Source of the DNA: Novosphingobium album (ex Hu et al. 2023)
GTDB lineage: Bacteria > Pseudomonadota > Alphaproteobacteria > Sphingomonadales > Sphingomonadaceae
Direction: 5' to 3'
NCBI RefSeq assembly: GCF_022832385.1
Contig: NZ_JALHLE010000018.1
Coordinates: forward strand, 96,627 to 160,626
DNA length: 64,000 bases
In this document: positions 16,600 to 25,122 of the stretch, piece after piece
How positions within the stretch are numbered: the first letter of the stretch is position 1
How the letters are laid out: the number at the start of each line of letters is the position of its first letter
Notes under the pieces: generated by a model
Database searches by the model: none
What the model saw: the letters and a program-made list of their open reading frames with translations, nothing else
What the model was told of the DNA's origin: nothing
Position numbers and translations under genes: made by a program

Positions 16600-17444
16600 G
16601 CGAACAGGCCACCGGCGCGGCGCCGAAAGGCGGGGATGTGGTGAAACGCCACCGCTTCTCCACGCGCCTGTGGCACTGGATCAATGCCGTGACCCTGCTC
16701 GTCATGCTGATGAGCGGGCTGATGATCTTCAATGCGCACCCTCGCCTCTACTGGGGCGAGTACGGGGCGAACTACGATGCGCCCTGGCTGAAGATCAGTT
16801 CGGCCCGCGCCGGAGGCGAGGAGTACGGCTATCTCCAGATTGGCCGCGCACGGGTGACGACCACTGGCTTGCTTGGACTGTGGAAGGATCAGGACGGCCG
16901 CGTGCAGCGCCGGGCCTTTCCCTACTGGGTGACGATCCCTTCGCGCTACAGCCTTGCCGGTGCGCGCATCTGGCACCTCGCGTTCGCATGGGTGCTGGCG
17001 GTGGGGTTGTTGTTCTATCTGCTGTGGTCGCTGGTCAACCGGCACCTCCAGCGCGACATTCACATCACCCGCGCAGAGTGGCGGCCCTCTCACATCTGGC
17101 ATGATGTGAAGGACCATGCCCGCCTGCGCTTTCCTACGGACGTTGCGGCGCTGCGCTACAACGTGCTGCAGAAGCTGGCCTATGCTGGTGTGCTGTTCGG
17201 CCTGCTGCCGCTGATGATCCTGACCGGCCTCGCGTTGTCGCCCGGCACCGATGCCTGGTTTCCGCTGGCGACGGAGATCTTCGGCGGGCGCCAGTCGGCG
17301 CGGTCGGTGCATTTCCTGTGCGCCTTCGCACTGGTGGCGTTCTTTCTCGTTCACATGGCCATGGTCGTGCTCGCCGGGCCCTTCAACGAAGTGCGCTCGA
17401 TGATTACCGGGCGCTACCGCCTGCCGAAGGACAAGACTGCATGA
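16596..17444 (+). CDS. Cytochrome b561/thiosulfate reductase-type cytochrome b subunit
   Basis: 282 aa from GTG 16596 (GTGA overlap with the CMD stop). Four hydrophobic segments fit a di-haem cytochrome b: LWHWINAVTLLVMLMSGLMI, IWHLAFAWVLAVGLLFYLLW, LAYAGVLFGLLPLMILTGLA and VHFLCAFALVAFFLVHMAMV. His residues suitable as haem ligands lie in helices 1, 2 and 4 (HRFSTRLWHW, RIWHLAF, SVHFLCAF, LVHMAMV). A loop of ~80 residues with tyrosines (EYGANYDAPW, EEYGYLQIGR) separates helices 1 and 2. It probably carries electrons between the quinone pool and the molybdopterin protein encoded next. The stop overlaps the next start (ATGA). Confidence 0.87.
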   Translation: MSEQATGAAPKGGDVVKRHRFSTRLWHWINAVTLLVMLMSGLMIFNAHPRLYWGEYGANYDAPWLKISSARAGGEEYGYLQIGRARVTTTGLLGLWKDQDGRVQRRAFPYWVTIPSRYSLAGARIWHLAFAWVLAVGLLFYLLWSLVNRHLQRDIHITRAEWRPSHIWHDVKDHARLRFPTDVAALRYNVLQKLAYAGVLFGLLPLMILTGLALSPGTDAWFPLATEIFGGRQSARSVHFLCAFALVAFFLVHMAMVVLAGPFNEVRSMITGRYRLPKDKTA

Positions 17445-18205
17445 GCCGCCTGATCCTCTCGCGCCGCACGCTGATCCGCGGCGGGGCCGCCGGAGCGGGC
17501 AGCATCATGCTCTCCGGCTGCGACAAGCTGTTCGAGAACCCCACCTTCCGCCATACGCTGGAAGGCGCGGAAGACCTGCACAAACTGACCCAGCGTGCGC
17601 TCGGCCGCCATGCGCTGGCGCGCGAGTTCAGCGAGGCGGACATGTCGCCGCAGTTCCGTGCCAACGGCAGCCGCGAAGTGGCCGACCCCGTCTATCGTCA
17701 GCATCTGGCACAAGGCTTTTCGCAATGGGCGCTGCGGGTGGAAGGGCTGGTGGACAAGCCGGTGACGCTGCCGCTGGACGTGCTCAGATCCATGCCGCAG
17801 CGCAAGCAGATCACGCGGCACGACTGCGTCGAGGGCTGGAGCGCGATCGGCCAGTGGACCGGGCCGCGCCTCGGTGCGATCCTCGATCTCGCCGGGCTCA
17901 AACCGCAGGCGAAGTACATCGTGTTCCACTGCGCCGACCTCTACCACGGCCGGCCCTATTACGAATCGATCGATCTGGTGGACGCCTTCCATCCGCAGAC
18001 GCTCCTGGCCTGGTCGATGAACGGCAGGCCGCTGGAACAGGCCCACGGCGCACCGCTCCGCCTGCGTGTGGAGCGCCAGCTCGGCTACAAGCACGCCAAG
18101 TTCGTGACCCGGATCGAGGCAGTGGCCTCGCTCGGCGGCATCTATGGCGGCAAGGGCGGCTATTGGGAGGATAACGGCAGCTACGCCTGGTATGCCGGGA
18201 TCTGA
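17441..18205 (+). CDS. Molybdopterin-dependent oxidoreductase (sulfite oxidase fold), Tat-exported
   Basis: 254 aa from ATG 17441 (ATGA overlap). The N-terminus SRRTLIRGGAAGAGSIMLSG is a twin-arginine signal, ending in a Cys that could be lipidated (LSGC). The sulfite-oxidase-fold core has ITRHDCVEGWSAIGQW near residue 123, whose Cys is the expected Mo ligand, then FHCADLY and an HGAPLRLRVERQLGYKHAKF block typical of the family. It has no haem or dimerisation domain, as in MsrP/YedY-like enzymes. It should be a periplasmic molybdoenzyme, with the preceding cytochrome b as its membrane partner. The substrate (S-oxide, sulfite or other) is unknown. Third gene of the operon. Confidence 0.88.
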   Translation: MSRLILSRRTLIRGGAAGAGSIMLSGCDKLFENPTFRHTLEGAEDLHKLTQRALGRHALAREFSEADMSPQFRANGSREVADPVYRQHLAQGFSQWALRVEGLVDKPVTLPLDVLRSMPQRKQITRHDCVEGWSAIGQWTGPRLGAILDLAGLKPQAKYIVFHCADLYHGRPYYESIDLVDAFHPQTLLAWSMNGRPLEQAHGAPLRLRVERQLGYKHAKFVTRIEAVASLGGIYGGKGGYWEDNGSYAWYAGI

Positions 18206-18337
18206 CGTTCCCGCCGCGTAACCCATCAAAATTGATCTCGGACAAAGAAGTGATCCACACTGTATCGCTATGAGAATGCTGTTCCCGCAGCTGCTGGCGA
18301 ATCAGCTCCGGGAAACAGTCTTTGAGAGGATCGCATC

Positions 18338-19150
18338 ATGAACAGTGCTTTTTGGGATGGGCTGGCGGCAGGCTACCACTGGCAATTGTCGCTCATAACA
18401 GCAGTCGGCATTGCGGCGGTGACGTTTGCGGGAAAGCTGCTCGTGCAGCTGGTTCCCACGTTTCGCGCGGCGAAGAGGCTTAACCGCGAGACCTACGCCC
18501 AGAAAATGGAAAACCCGCGCTATGCCGCAAACCTGCGCTGGAATCGCAAGTGGGGCGTGTTCTACTGGGTGGTCATCTTCGCGGGCATCCTGCCCTTCTG
18601 CCTTACGGCAGAGGCGCAGCCGGTCTGGCAGGTCCTGCTCGACTGCTTCGTGATCCTGATGGTCTATGACTTCTTCTATTACCTCGTGCACCGCTTCCTG
18701 TTCCACGATGCCGGGTTCCTTGGCGGGCCGCTGATGTGGGTCCACGCCGTGCACCACCGCCAGCACAACCCCTGCCGCGAGGATTCGAGCTATATCCACC
18801 CGCTGGAAGTGGCGATGGGTCTGGGGCTCTACGTTGCGTGCATCTTCGTGCTGTCTCGTTTCATGGGCGATTTCCACGTCGCCACGATCGTGATCACCTG
18901 GGTCGCCTTCACCGAGATCAACCTGCACAACCATGACTTGTGGACGGTGGACCGCTTCCCCTTCAAGTATCTCAACACAATGTCGGCGATGCACCACAAC
19001 CACCACGCGCGTTTCACCGGCGGCAACTTCGCGACGATCTCGCTGCTCTATGACTGGATGTTCGGCACGCTGGACTACGGGCAGGGCTACAAGGGTGCTG
19101 AATATGCGCCCAAGGCCAAGAAAGCGCCGGGAGGCGTCGGCGCCGCCTGA
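18338..19150 (+). CDS. Sterol desaturase/fatty acid hydroxylase family membrane protein
   Basis: 270 aa, preceded by GAGAGGATC. Membrane segments are at about residues 15-40 and 70-110, with further hydrophobic stretches to residue 200. The histidine boxes that bind the di-iron centre are HRFLFH (near 127), HAVHHRQH (near 142) and HHNHH (near 217). Members hydroxylate or desaturate lipids (sterols, carotenoids, ceramides) using O2 and an electron donor. The substrate here cannot be read. It is a single gene with a strong terminator 25 bases after its stop, shared with the convergent P450 gene. Confidence 0.9.
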   Translation: MNSAFWDGLAAGYHWQLSLITAVGIAAVTFAGKLLVQLVPTFRAAKRLNRETYAQKMENPRYAANLRWNRKWGVFYWVVIFAGILPFCLTAEAQPVWQVLLDCFVILMVYDFFYYLVHRFLFHDAGFLGGPLMWVHAVHHRQHNPCREDSSYIHPLEVAMGLGLYVACIFVLSRFMGDFHVATIVITWVAFTEINLHNHDLWTVDRFPFKYLNTMSAMHHNHHARFTGGNFATISLLYDWMFGTLDYGQGYKGAEYAPKAKKAPGGVGAA

Positions 19151-19174
19151 CAGCTTGGACAGGCAGGTAAAGAG

Positions 19175-19206
19175 AAACCGGGGCCCGCAGGGCCCCGGTT
19201 TTGTTT
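19175..19206. terminator. Strong rho-independent terminator, probably bidirectional
   Basis: A 12-bp perfect stem (AAACCGGGGCCC at 19175-19186 with its complement at 19190-19201) has a 3-base loop and is followed by TTGTTT. It sits between the convergent desaturase and P450 genes and ends with A-rich sequence on the other side, so it can serve both. Confidence 0.85.
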
Positions 19207-19224
19207 CGCCTCCGTGCGTGGCGG

Positions 19225-20490
19225 TCAGGCGAGCTTGATATGCAGGTTGGCGAGCCCGCGGATGATGTAGCTCGGCTCGTATTCGATGGTGCGGGCACCG
19301 GCAGAGCCATGGCGCGCCTCGTCCAGAGTGATCGCGCTGCTGTGTTCCAGGAACCGGTCGAGGATCACGGCGACTTCCGCCCGCGCCAAGGGCGCGCCGG
19401 CGCAAGTATGGGCACCGCGCCCGAACGCGAGGTGTTCCTTGATCTTGGGGCGGCCGATGCGGAACTCGCCGGGATTGTCCCACCGGCGCGGATCGCGGTT
19501 GGCCGCTGACAGCGAGACGACCACGCGTTTGCCGGCGGGGAGCTCCATTTCCCCGATGCGGGTCTTGCGAGAGGCGATGCGGAACGTTGCCTTGGTCGAG
19601 CCTTCGATCCGCAGCACTTCCTCCAGGAATGGGCCGATGAGCGAACGGTCCTCGCGCAACTGCTGTTGGAGCGCCTGATCCTCGGCGAGGCGGCGCATTG
19701 AATTGCCGATCAGCTTGGCGCTGGTGTCCTGCCCGGCGGCGAACAGGAACATCGCGGTTTTGACCACTTCCATGGCATCGGGCGTCGTGCCGTCGGGGTA
19801 GGTGGCCAGCGCCATTTCCGTCATGACGTCATCCTGCGGCTGGGCGCGGCGCTCGGCGACGTAGCGGCCGAAGTACCCGGCCATGACCATCAGCGGGTGG
19901 ACGCTCTGGCCTTCGTCACCGGCGTCCATGTTGCCCGGGGGCGGGGCGGAGTCGATGATCTGGCGGAAGGATTCGCGGTCGTCCGCCGGCACGCCCAGCA
20001 GGTCGGCAATGACCATGGTGACGAAGGGTGTGGCGACCTTGTTGACCAGTTCACAACCGCCCGCCGCGACCACTTCCCTGACCATGTCCTCCGCGTAGGC
20101 GCGCATGAAGGCCTCGTTGGCCTTGAGCCGCGAAGGCGTGAACAGCGGGTTGAGCAGTGAGCGCGCAGCCGCGTGCCGGTCTCCGTCGTAGGAGACCATC
20201 AGCTCCATCGGATTGCTCGGCGCCGAGGCCAATTGCGCGGTAATGTCATCGCCCTCGATCTCGAAGGGTAGCGCCACCAGCGGATCGGGGTTCAGCCAGG
20301 ACGAGAAGTCGCGGGTGTTGAGCAGGACCTCGAGCGCCTCGGCAAATCCGGTTACGACCACCACGTCGCGGCTGCGCATCTGGTAGACCGGGCCATGGGC
20401 GCGGATCGTCTCGAAATAGTCGTAGGGGTCGAGAAGCACCGAGTGATCGGTGAAATAGTCTTTTTCCACGAGTTCCGCGGCACTTGCCAT
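19225..20490 (-). CDS. Cytochrome P450
   Basis: 421 aa from ATG 20490, favoured over an ATG 21 bases upstream because GGGAG lies seven bases before it. The haem-binding loop FGRGAHTCAGAPLARAE is near residue 360 with the Cys ligand. The I-helix AAGQDTSAKL near 252 has the O2-activating region, with Asp-Thr after AGQ. The K-helix EEVLRIEG near 292 gives ExxR, and RDPRRWDNP is present. It is a soluble bacterial class I P450 that needs a ferredoxin and reductase, which are not adjacent. Substrate is unknown; sphingomonad relatives hydroxylate terpenes, steroids or fatty acids. It is divergent from the ABC ATPase gene. Confidence 0.93.
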   Translation of the reverse strand: MASAAELVEKDYFTDHSVLLDPYDYFETIRAHGPVYQMRSRDVVVVTGFAEALEVLLNTRDFSSWLNPDPLVALPFEIEGDDITAQLASAPSNPMELMVSYDGDRHAAARSLLNPLFTPSRLKANEAFMRAYAEDMVREVVAAGGCELVNKVATPFVTMVIADLLGVPADDRESFRQIIDSAPPPGNMDAGDEGQSVHPLMVMAGYFGRYVAERRAQPQDDVMTEMALATYPDGTTPDAMEVVKTAMFLFAAGQDTSAKLIGNSMRRLAEDQALQQQLREDRSLIGPFLEEVLRIEGSTKATFRIASRKTRIGEMELPAGKRVVVSLSAANRDPRRWDNPGEFRIGRPKIKEHLAFGRGAHTCAGAPLARAEVAVILDRFLEHSSAITLDEARHGSAGARTIEYEPSYIIRGLANLHIKLA

Positions 20491-20627
20491 TTCAGGTCTC
20501 CCATTCTTCATGCCGCCGGGCCGACGGTTTAGTAGTGATATAGTGTGGATCATAAGTGAGGGCTGATATCCCGTCAAGCAAGGGCTGCTCTTTACGCCGC
20601 TGCAAACCTGCCCCACATGCTGAGGTC

Positions 20628-21587
20628 ATGAGCACTTCCCCTGCACCTACGGCCGCCATCTCCATCCGCGATCTTGTCAAGCGCTATGCGCCGGCGGGTG
20701 AGGCCGAGGGAAAGCTGGCGTTGAACGGCGTTTCGTTTGACGTGCCGGAAGGCGGCATCTTCGGGCTGCTCGGCCCCAATGGCGCCGGTAAATCGACGCT
20801 GATCAACATTCTGGCCGGGCTCGTGCGCAAGTCCTCCGGCACGGCCGAGATCTGGGGGTTCGATATCGATCGCGACCAGCGCAATGCCAAGCGCTCGATC
20901 GGCATCGTGCCGCAGGAGATCGTCTTCGATCCTTTCTTCACGCCGTTCGAAGTGCTCGAGATCCAGGCCGGGCTCTATGGCATCGCCAAGCATCTGCGCC
21001 GGTCGGAGGAACTGCTGCGCGCGGTCCATCTGGGCGACAAGCGCAACGCCTATGCCCGCACTCTGTCAGGCGGGATGAAGCGGCGCCTGCTTATCGCCAA
21101 GGCGCTCGTCCACCAGCCGCCAGTCCTGGTGCTCGATGAACCGACCGCGGGCGTCGATGTCGAGCTGCGCCGCCAGCTCTGGGATCTCGTCACCGAGATG
21201 AACCGCGAAGGCGTGACGATCGTGCTCACCACGCACTACCTCGAGGAAGCCGAGGAGCTTTGCGACCGCATCGCCATCATCAACCACGGGCAGGTGATCG
21301 CCAACAAGCCGACGCGCGAACTGGTCGGCATGGCCCGCGAGAAAATCATCGCGCTCACGCTTGACCGCGAGGTAACCGAGCTGCCCAGCCATCCTGGCTT
21401 CCTCAAGTGCGAGAAGACCGGTGAACGGGAGCTGGAGATCACTTATGACAAGGATCGCAGCAATGCGGGTGAAATTCTCTCGGCGATTCAGGCGCAAGGA
21501 TTCGCCATTGTGGATGTGACGACACGCGAAGCTGATCTGGAGGATGTCTTCGTGACGCTGACGAGTCAGGCGCGTAGCGCCGCCTGA
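20628..21587 (+). CDS. ABC transporter ATP-binding protein (ABC-2/drug-export type)
   Basis: 319 aa from ATG 20628 (TGAGG just upstream). Walker A GPNGAGKST near residue 56, signature TLSGGMKRRLLIAKALVH near 147, Walker B VLVLDEPTAGVD near 168 and the switch His in TTHYLEEAEELCDRI are all intact. The ~90-residue C-terminal extension with EADLEDVFVTLT is typical of CcmA/DrrA-like ATPases of ABC-2 exporters. The cognate permease would normally follow, but nadB comes next and no ABC-2 permease is visible in the window. It may pair with a permease elsewhere. Confidence 0.9.
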   Translation: MSTSPAPTAAISIRDLVKRYAPAGEAEGKLALNGVSFDVPEGGIFGLLGPNGAGKSTLINILAGLVRKSSGTAEIWGFDIDRDQRNAKRSIGIVPQEIVFDPFFTPFEVLEIQAGLYGIAKHLRRSEELLRAVHLGDKRNAYARTLSGGMKRRLLIAKALVHQPPVLVLDEPTAGVDVELRRQLWDLVTEMNREGVTIVLTTHYLEEAEELCDRIAIINHGQVIANKPTRELVGMAREKIIALTLDREVTELPSHPGFLKCEKTGERELEITYDKDRSNAGEILSAIQAQGFAIVDVTTREADLEDVFVTLTSQARSAA

Positions 21588-21663
21588 CATTGCGTTTCGG
21601 GTATGTCGTGCCGGAAAGGCACAAAATCTTGCAGCGACTGTCATGTCCCGGCAAGGAAGCGCG

Positions 21664-23265
21664 ATGGAATCGCTAGCAAGCCCCGCCCGTACTTTCGATA
21701 TTCTCGTGATCGGCTCAGGCGCGGCGGGACTTACCGCTGCGCTGGCTCTGGCCGAACAGCACAAGGTCGCGGTGCTGGCCAAGGGGACGCTCACGGGTGG
21801 TTCGACGGCGTGGGCGCAGGGCGGCATCGCGGCCGTGCTCGATCAGGGCGACACTTTCGAGGAACATGAGCGCGATACCATGATCGCGGGGGCCGGCCTC
21901 AACCGGCGTGAGACGGTCGATTTCGTCATCGAACGTGCCCCTCACGCGATCAACCGCCTGATGGATCTGGGTGTGCCGTTCAACATGGAGGGCAATGAAC
22001 TCCACCTGACGCGTGAGGGCGGGCATTCGCACCGCCGTATCGTCCATGTGAACGACGCTACCGGCTGGGCGGTCCAACAGGCGCTGCTGCGTGCGGCGGA
22101 AGCCAATCCCAACATCACTCTGCTGCCTGGCCGTTCGTGCATCGACTTCATCACCGGCAAGCACGAGATGCGCTATTCGGCGTCAGGCAGGGTCTGGGGC
22201 GCCTATGCTCTCAATGAAGTGAGCGGCCACGTCGAGGCTTTCACTGCCCGTGCGACGGTGCTGGCGACTGGCGGCGCGGGCCGCGTCTATCAGTTCAGCA
22301 CGGCGCCGCGCGGCGCTACCGGCGATGGCATCTCGATGGCCTGGCGTGCAGGTGCGCGGGTCTCCAACATGGAGATGATGCAGTTCCATCCGACCTGCCT
22401 CTACAATCTGGAGGTGAAGAACTTCCTCATCACTGAAGCCGTGCGGGGCGAGGGCGGTCGGCTGATCAATCCGCGCACTGGTAAGCGCTTCATGACCTTC
22501 TACGATCCCGAGCGGCTCGAACTGGCCCCGCGCGATGTGGTGGCACGCGCGATCGACTCCGAGATCAAGCGCTTCGGTCTCGACTGCGTCCATCTCGACA
22601 TCAGCCACCAGCCGCCGGAATTCGTGCGCGAGCATTTCCCCACGATCTACGAGAAGCTGCTGACGCTCGGCATCGACATGACCAAGGAGCCGATCCCGGT
22701 TGTGCCCGCCCAGCACTACACCTGTGGCGGTGTGCTGATCGACCTTGATGGGCGCACTGATCTGCCCGGCCTCTATGCCGCTGGCGAATGCACTGAGAGT
22801 GGTCTTCACGGGGCCAACCGTCTGGCGTCCAATTCCTTGCTCGAATGCTTTGTGTTCGGCGATGCGGCGGCGGCGCATATCCTTGCAAACTGGGACAGTT
22901 TCGACGTGCCTCCGTCGGTCCGGCCCTGGGATGAAAGCCGCGTCACCGAACCGGACGAGGAAGTGGTCATCAAGCAGAACTGGACCGAGATTCGCCGTTT
23001 CATGTGGAACTACGTGGGCATCGTGCGAACGACCAAACGCCTGGAGCGCGCGATGCACCGCATCCAGTTGCTCAATACCGAGATCGAGGAATATTACCGT
23101 CACTTCCGCGTCTCGACTGACCTGATCGAGCTGCGCAACCTGCTGCAATCGGCTGAACTGATCGTGCGGTCCGCGCTCAAACGGCATGAGAGCCGGGGGT
23201 TGCACTACACGCTCGACTATCCGCAGACGGACGAGGTGCCGCTCGATACCGTGCTGGTGCCCTGA
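21664..23265 (+). CDS. nadB: L-aspartate oxidase
   Basis: 533 aa from ATG 21664, chosen because AAGGA is six bases upstream. The FAD-binding DILVIGSGAAGLTAALALAE is near residue 12, followed by the family-specific GGSTAWAQGGIAAV. HSHRRIVHVNDATG, MEMMQFHPTCLY and ESGLHGANRLASNSLLE are catalytic and FAD-contacting blocks shared with the fumarate reductase/succinate dehydrogenase flavoprotein family. The C-terminal helical domain (residues 430-533) is complete. It oxidises L-aspartate to iminoaspartate, the first step of de novo NAD synthesis. nadA and nadC, often neighbours, are not in the window. Confidence 0.95.
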   Translation: MESLASPARTFDILVIGSGAAGLTAALALAEQHKVAVLAKGTLTGGSTAWAQGGIAAVLDQGDTFEEHERDTMIAGAGLNRRETVDFVIERAPHAINRLMDLGVPFNMEGNELHLTREGGHSHRRIVHVNDATGWAVQQALLRAAEANPNITLLPGRSCIDFITGKHEMRYSASGRVWGAYALNEVSGHVEAFTARATVLATGGAGRVYQFSTAPRGATGDGISMAWRAGARVSNMEMMQFHPTCLYNLEVKNFLITEAVRGEGGRLINPRTGKRFMTFYDPERLELAPRDVVARAIDSEIKRFGLDCVHLDISHQPPEFVREHFPTIYEKLLTLGIDMTKEPIPVVPAQHYTCGGVLIDLDGRTDLPGLYAAGECTESGLHGANRLASNSLLECFVFGDAAAAHILANWDSFDVPPSVRPWDESRVTEPDEEVVIKQNWTEIRRFMWNYVGIVRTTKRLERAMHRIQLLNTEIEEYYRHFRVSTDLIELRNLLQSAELIVRSALKRHESRGLHYTLDYPQTDEVPLDTVLVP

Positions 23266-23353
23266 GCCCATCGCTCCCGCGTAGCAGTTGCGTGGCAGGT
23301 CGACAGCGGCCCGCAGGTGCCGCACTCTCCCCGGTACAAGGGAGAGAGGCAGA

Positions 23354-24094
23354 ATGGCTATCAGGACAGCATTCGTCACCGGCTCGTCGCAGGGTATCGG
23401 CGCGGCCACGGCGCGCGCACTCGCGGCGGACGGATACCGTGTCATCGTCCACTACGGTGGCAATCGCGACAAGGCTGAGGCCGTCGTGGCGGAAATCAGG
23501 GGCGGTGGCGGCGGTGCGGAACTGGTGAGCGGTGACCTGTCTGATCCGCAAACCCCGGCGCGGCTCGCCGCCGAGGTCGCGGCACGCTGTCCTGATGGTC
23601 TGCAGGCGCTGGTGATGAATGCGGCGGTGATGCCGCCTTCGGACATCGGAGTGTGCAGCGAAGAGACCTTCGACCGCATTTTCACTGTAAACCTGCGCGC
23701 GCCGTTCTTCCTGCTGCAGGCGCTGTCGCCCACGCTGGCGGAAGGGGCGAGCGTGGTCTTCGTTTCCTCGCTCACCGCGCGGCGGGTGACGGGCGGCGTC
23801 GCGGCCTATGCAACGATGAAGGGCGGCATCGAAACGCTGGTGCGCCGCGCCGCGCACGAGTTCGGACCGCGCTGGATCCGGGTCAACGCGGTGGCGCCCG
23901 GCACCACCGCCACCGGCCCGATCGCCGCCTGGGCGGAAACGCCACAGGGCTTCGAGATCACCACGCGCGATCAGGCTTTGAAGCGTGTGGCGCAGCCCGA
24001 GGACATTGCCGGGCCGATCGCCTTCCTGTGCAGCGATGCCGCGCGCTGGATTACCGGGACAGTGATTCCGGTCGATGGCGGAGCACTGTTGTGA
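23354..24094 (+). CDS. SDR family oxidoreductase (FabG-like)
   Basis: 246 aa from ATG 23354 with GGAGAGAGG just upstream. The Rossmann FVTGSSQGIGAATARAL is at about residues 6-22, the structural VMNAAV near 83, and the catalytic Ser in VFVSSLTARR. The YATMK motif gives Tyr and Lys near 154-158. The C-terminal RWITGTVIPVDGGALL is typical. It should be an NAD(P)-dependent alcohol dehydrogenase or ketoreductase. Its stop overlaps the GTG start of a second SDR (GTGA), so the pair is co-translated. Substrate unknown. Confidence 0.9.
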   Translation: MAIRTAFVTGSSQGIGAATARALAADGYRVIVHYGGNRDKAEAVVAEIRGGGGGAELVSGDLSDPQTPARLAAEVAARCPDGLQALVMNAAVMPPSDIGVCSEETFDRIFTVNLRAPFFLLQALSPTLAEGASVVFVSSLTARRVTGGVAAYATMKGGIETLVRRAAHEFGPRWIRVNAVAPGTTATGPIAAWAETPQGFEITTRDQALKRVAQPEDIAGPIAFLCSDAARWITGTVIPVDGGALL

Positions 24095-24858
24095 AGCGGT
24101 TGGAAGGGCGCATCGCGCTTGTCACGGGTTCATCGCGCGGGATCGGCGCGGCCATTGCGCGCAAGTTGGCATCCGAGGGCGCACGCGTGGTGATCCATGC
24201 GCGCAGCCAGCGTGATCGGGCCGATGCAGTCGCGGAGGTCATTCGTGCGGCGGGCGGCAGTGCCGATGTCGTGATGGGTGACCTTGCCACTGGCGAAACT
24301 GCGCTTGAGGTCGTGCGCGCGGCCCATGCCATCCATGGCGCGCTCGATGTGCTGGTGCTCAACGCGGGCGGTGGCAAGGGCGGGCTGGCGGCGGACATGC
24401 CGCTGGAGACTGTCGATGCAGTGCTGGCGCTCAATCTGCGCGCGACGATTCTGGCAGCATCCGAGTTTGCCCGGCTGACCGCGAGCGAAGCCGGGCGGAT
24501 CGTCTTCATCTCTTCTGGCATGGCCACGCATCCCGCTCCGGGGGTCTCGATCGGGGCGGCCGCCAAGGCCGGGGCGGAGGCTTTCATGCGCAGTCTCGCG
24601 CAGGAGTTGGGCCCGCGCGGGATCACCTGCAATTCGGTGGCGCCGGGCTGCACGCGCACGGAGATGATCGCCGGGCAGTCTTGGCCCGATCAGGTCGTGC
24701 CCTGGACCGCACTGCGCCGTCTGGGCGAGCCGGAGGACATTGCCGAAGTCGTGGGCTTCCTCGCGTCGGACGAAGGGCGCTGGATTACCGGGCAGACGAT
24801 TGCGGCCAATGGTGGTCTGGTCACCACGGCCGCCAATATCCTGGCGCGCGCCCAATAG
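24091..24858 (+). CDS. SDR family protein lacking the catalytic tyrosine
   Basis: 255 aa from GTG 24091, overlapping the previous SDR stop. Rossmann LVTGSSRGIGAAIARKL is intact, as are VLNAGGG and the Ser in VFISSGMATH. In the expected YxxxK motif the sequence reads GVSIGAAAKAGAE: Lys is kept but the Tyr position is Gly. The rest (RSLAQELGPRGITCNSVAPG, RWITGQTIAANGG) matches FabG-like SDRs. Because proton donation by Tyr is central to classical SDR catalysis, this copy may be catalytically altered or act as a partner of the intact SDR upstream (inference). Confidence 0.88.
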   Translation: MKRLEGRIALVTGSSRGIGAAIARKLASEGARVVIHARSQRDRADAVAEVIRAAGGSADVVMGDLATGETALEVVRAAHAIHGALDVLVLNAGGGKGGLAADMPLETVDAVLALNLRATILAASEFARLTASEAGRIVFISSGMATHPAPGVSIGAAAKAGAEAFMRSLAQELGPRGITCNSVAPGCTRTEMIAGQSWPDQVVPWTALRRLGEPEDIAEVVGFLASDEGRWITGQTIAANGGLVTTAANILARAQ

Positions 24859-24876
24859 AACCTGGGCTCAATAGAA

Positions 24877-25122
24877 TCAGCCGCCGATGCCGAAGGTGCG
24901 GCCGAGGAAGATCAGCGCCATCGCGCCCAGGATCGAGGCGAGGCATCCGGCGCGGCTGAAATCCCGCTGGCCCCGGCTGGTCACGAGCCCGGCTGCCAGC
25001 GAGCCGCCGATGCCGAGCAGGATCGTGGCGACCCAGCCCATAGAGACGGCACCGGGATAGAAGAAGCGCGCCAGAATGCCGATGAACAGACCGCTGAATA
25101 TGGCGCCAATGATGTTGAACAT
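24877..25122 (-). CDS. GlsB/YeaQ/YmgE family stress-response membrane protein
   Basis: 81 aa from ATG 25122. The family pattern is three short Gly-rich hydrophobic segments: IIGAIFSGLFIGILARFF, GWVATILLGIGGSLAAGLV and CLASILGAMALIFLGRTF. The ARFFYPG motif near the first helix end is typical (GWLARLIMPG-like in homologues). These small inner-membrane proteins are found in stress regulons and are often called transglycosylase-associated; molecular function is unproven. It is convergent with the SDR pair. In-frame sequence upstream of the ATG is not coding. Confidence 0.85.
   Translation of the reverse strand: MFNIIGAIFSGLFIGILARFFYPGAVSMGWVATILLGIGGSLAAGLVTSRGQRDFSRAGCLASILGAMALIFLGRTFGIGG

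Noticed and set aside
18302..19483. Open frame on - opposite the fatty acid hydroxylase
   Set aside because: Complement of a gene with intact histidine boxes; the frame also runs through the terminator.
22183..23445. Open frame on - opposite nadB
   Set aside because: Antisense shadow; no motif.
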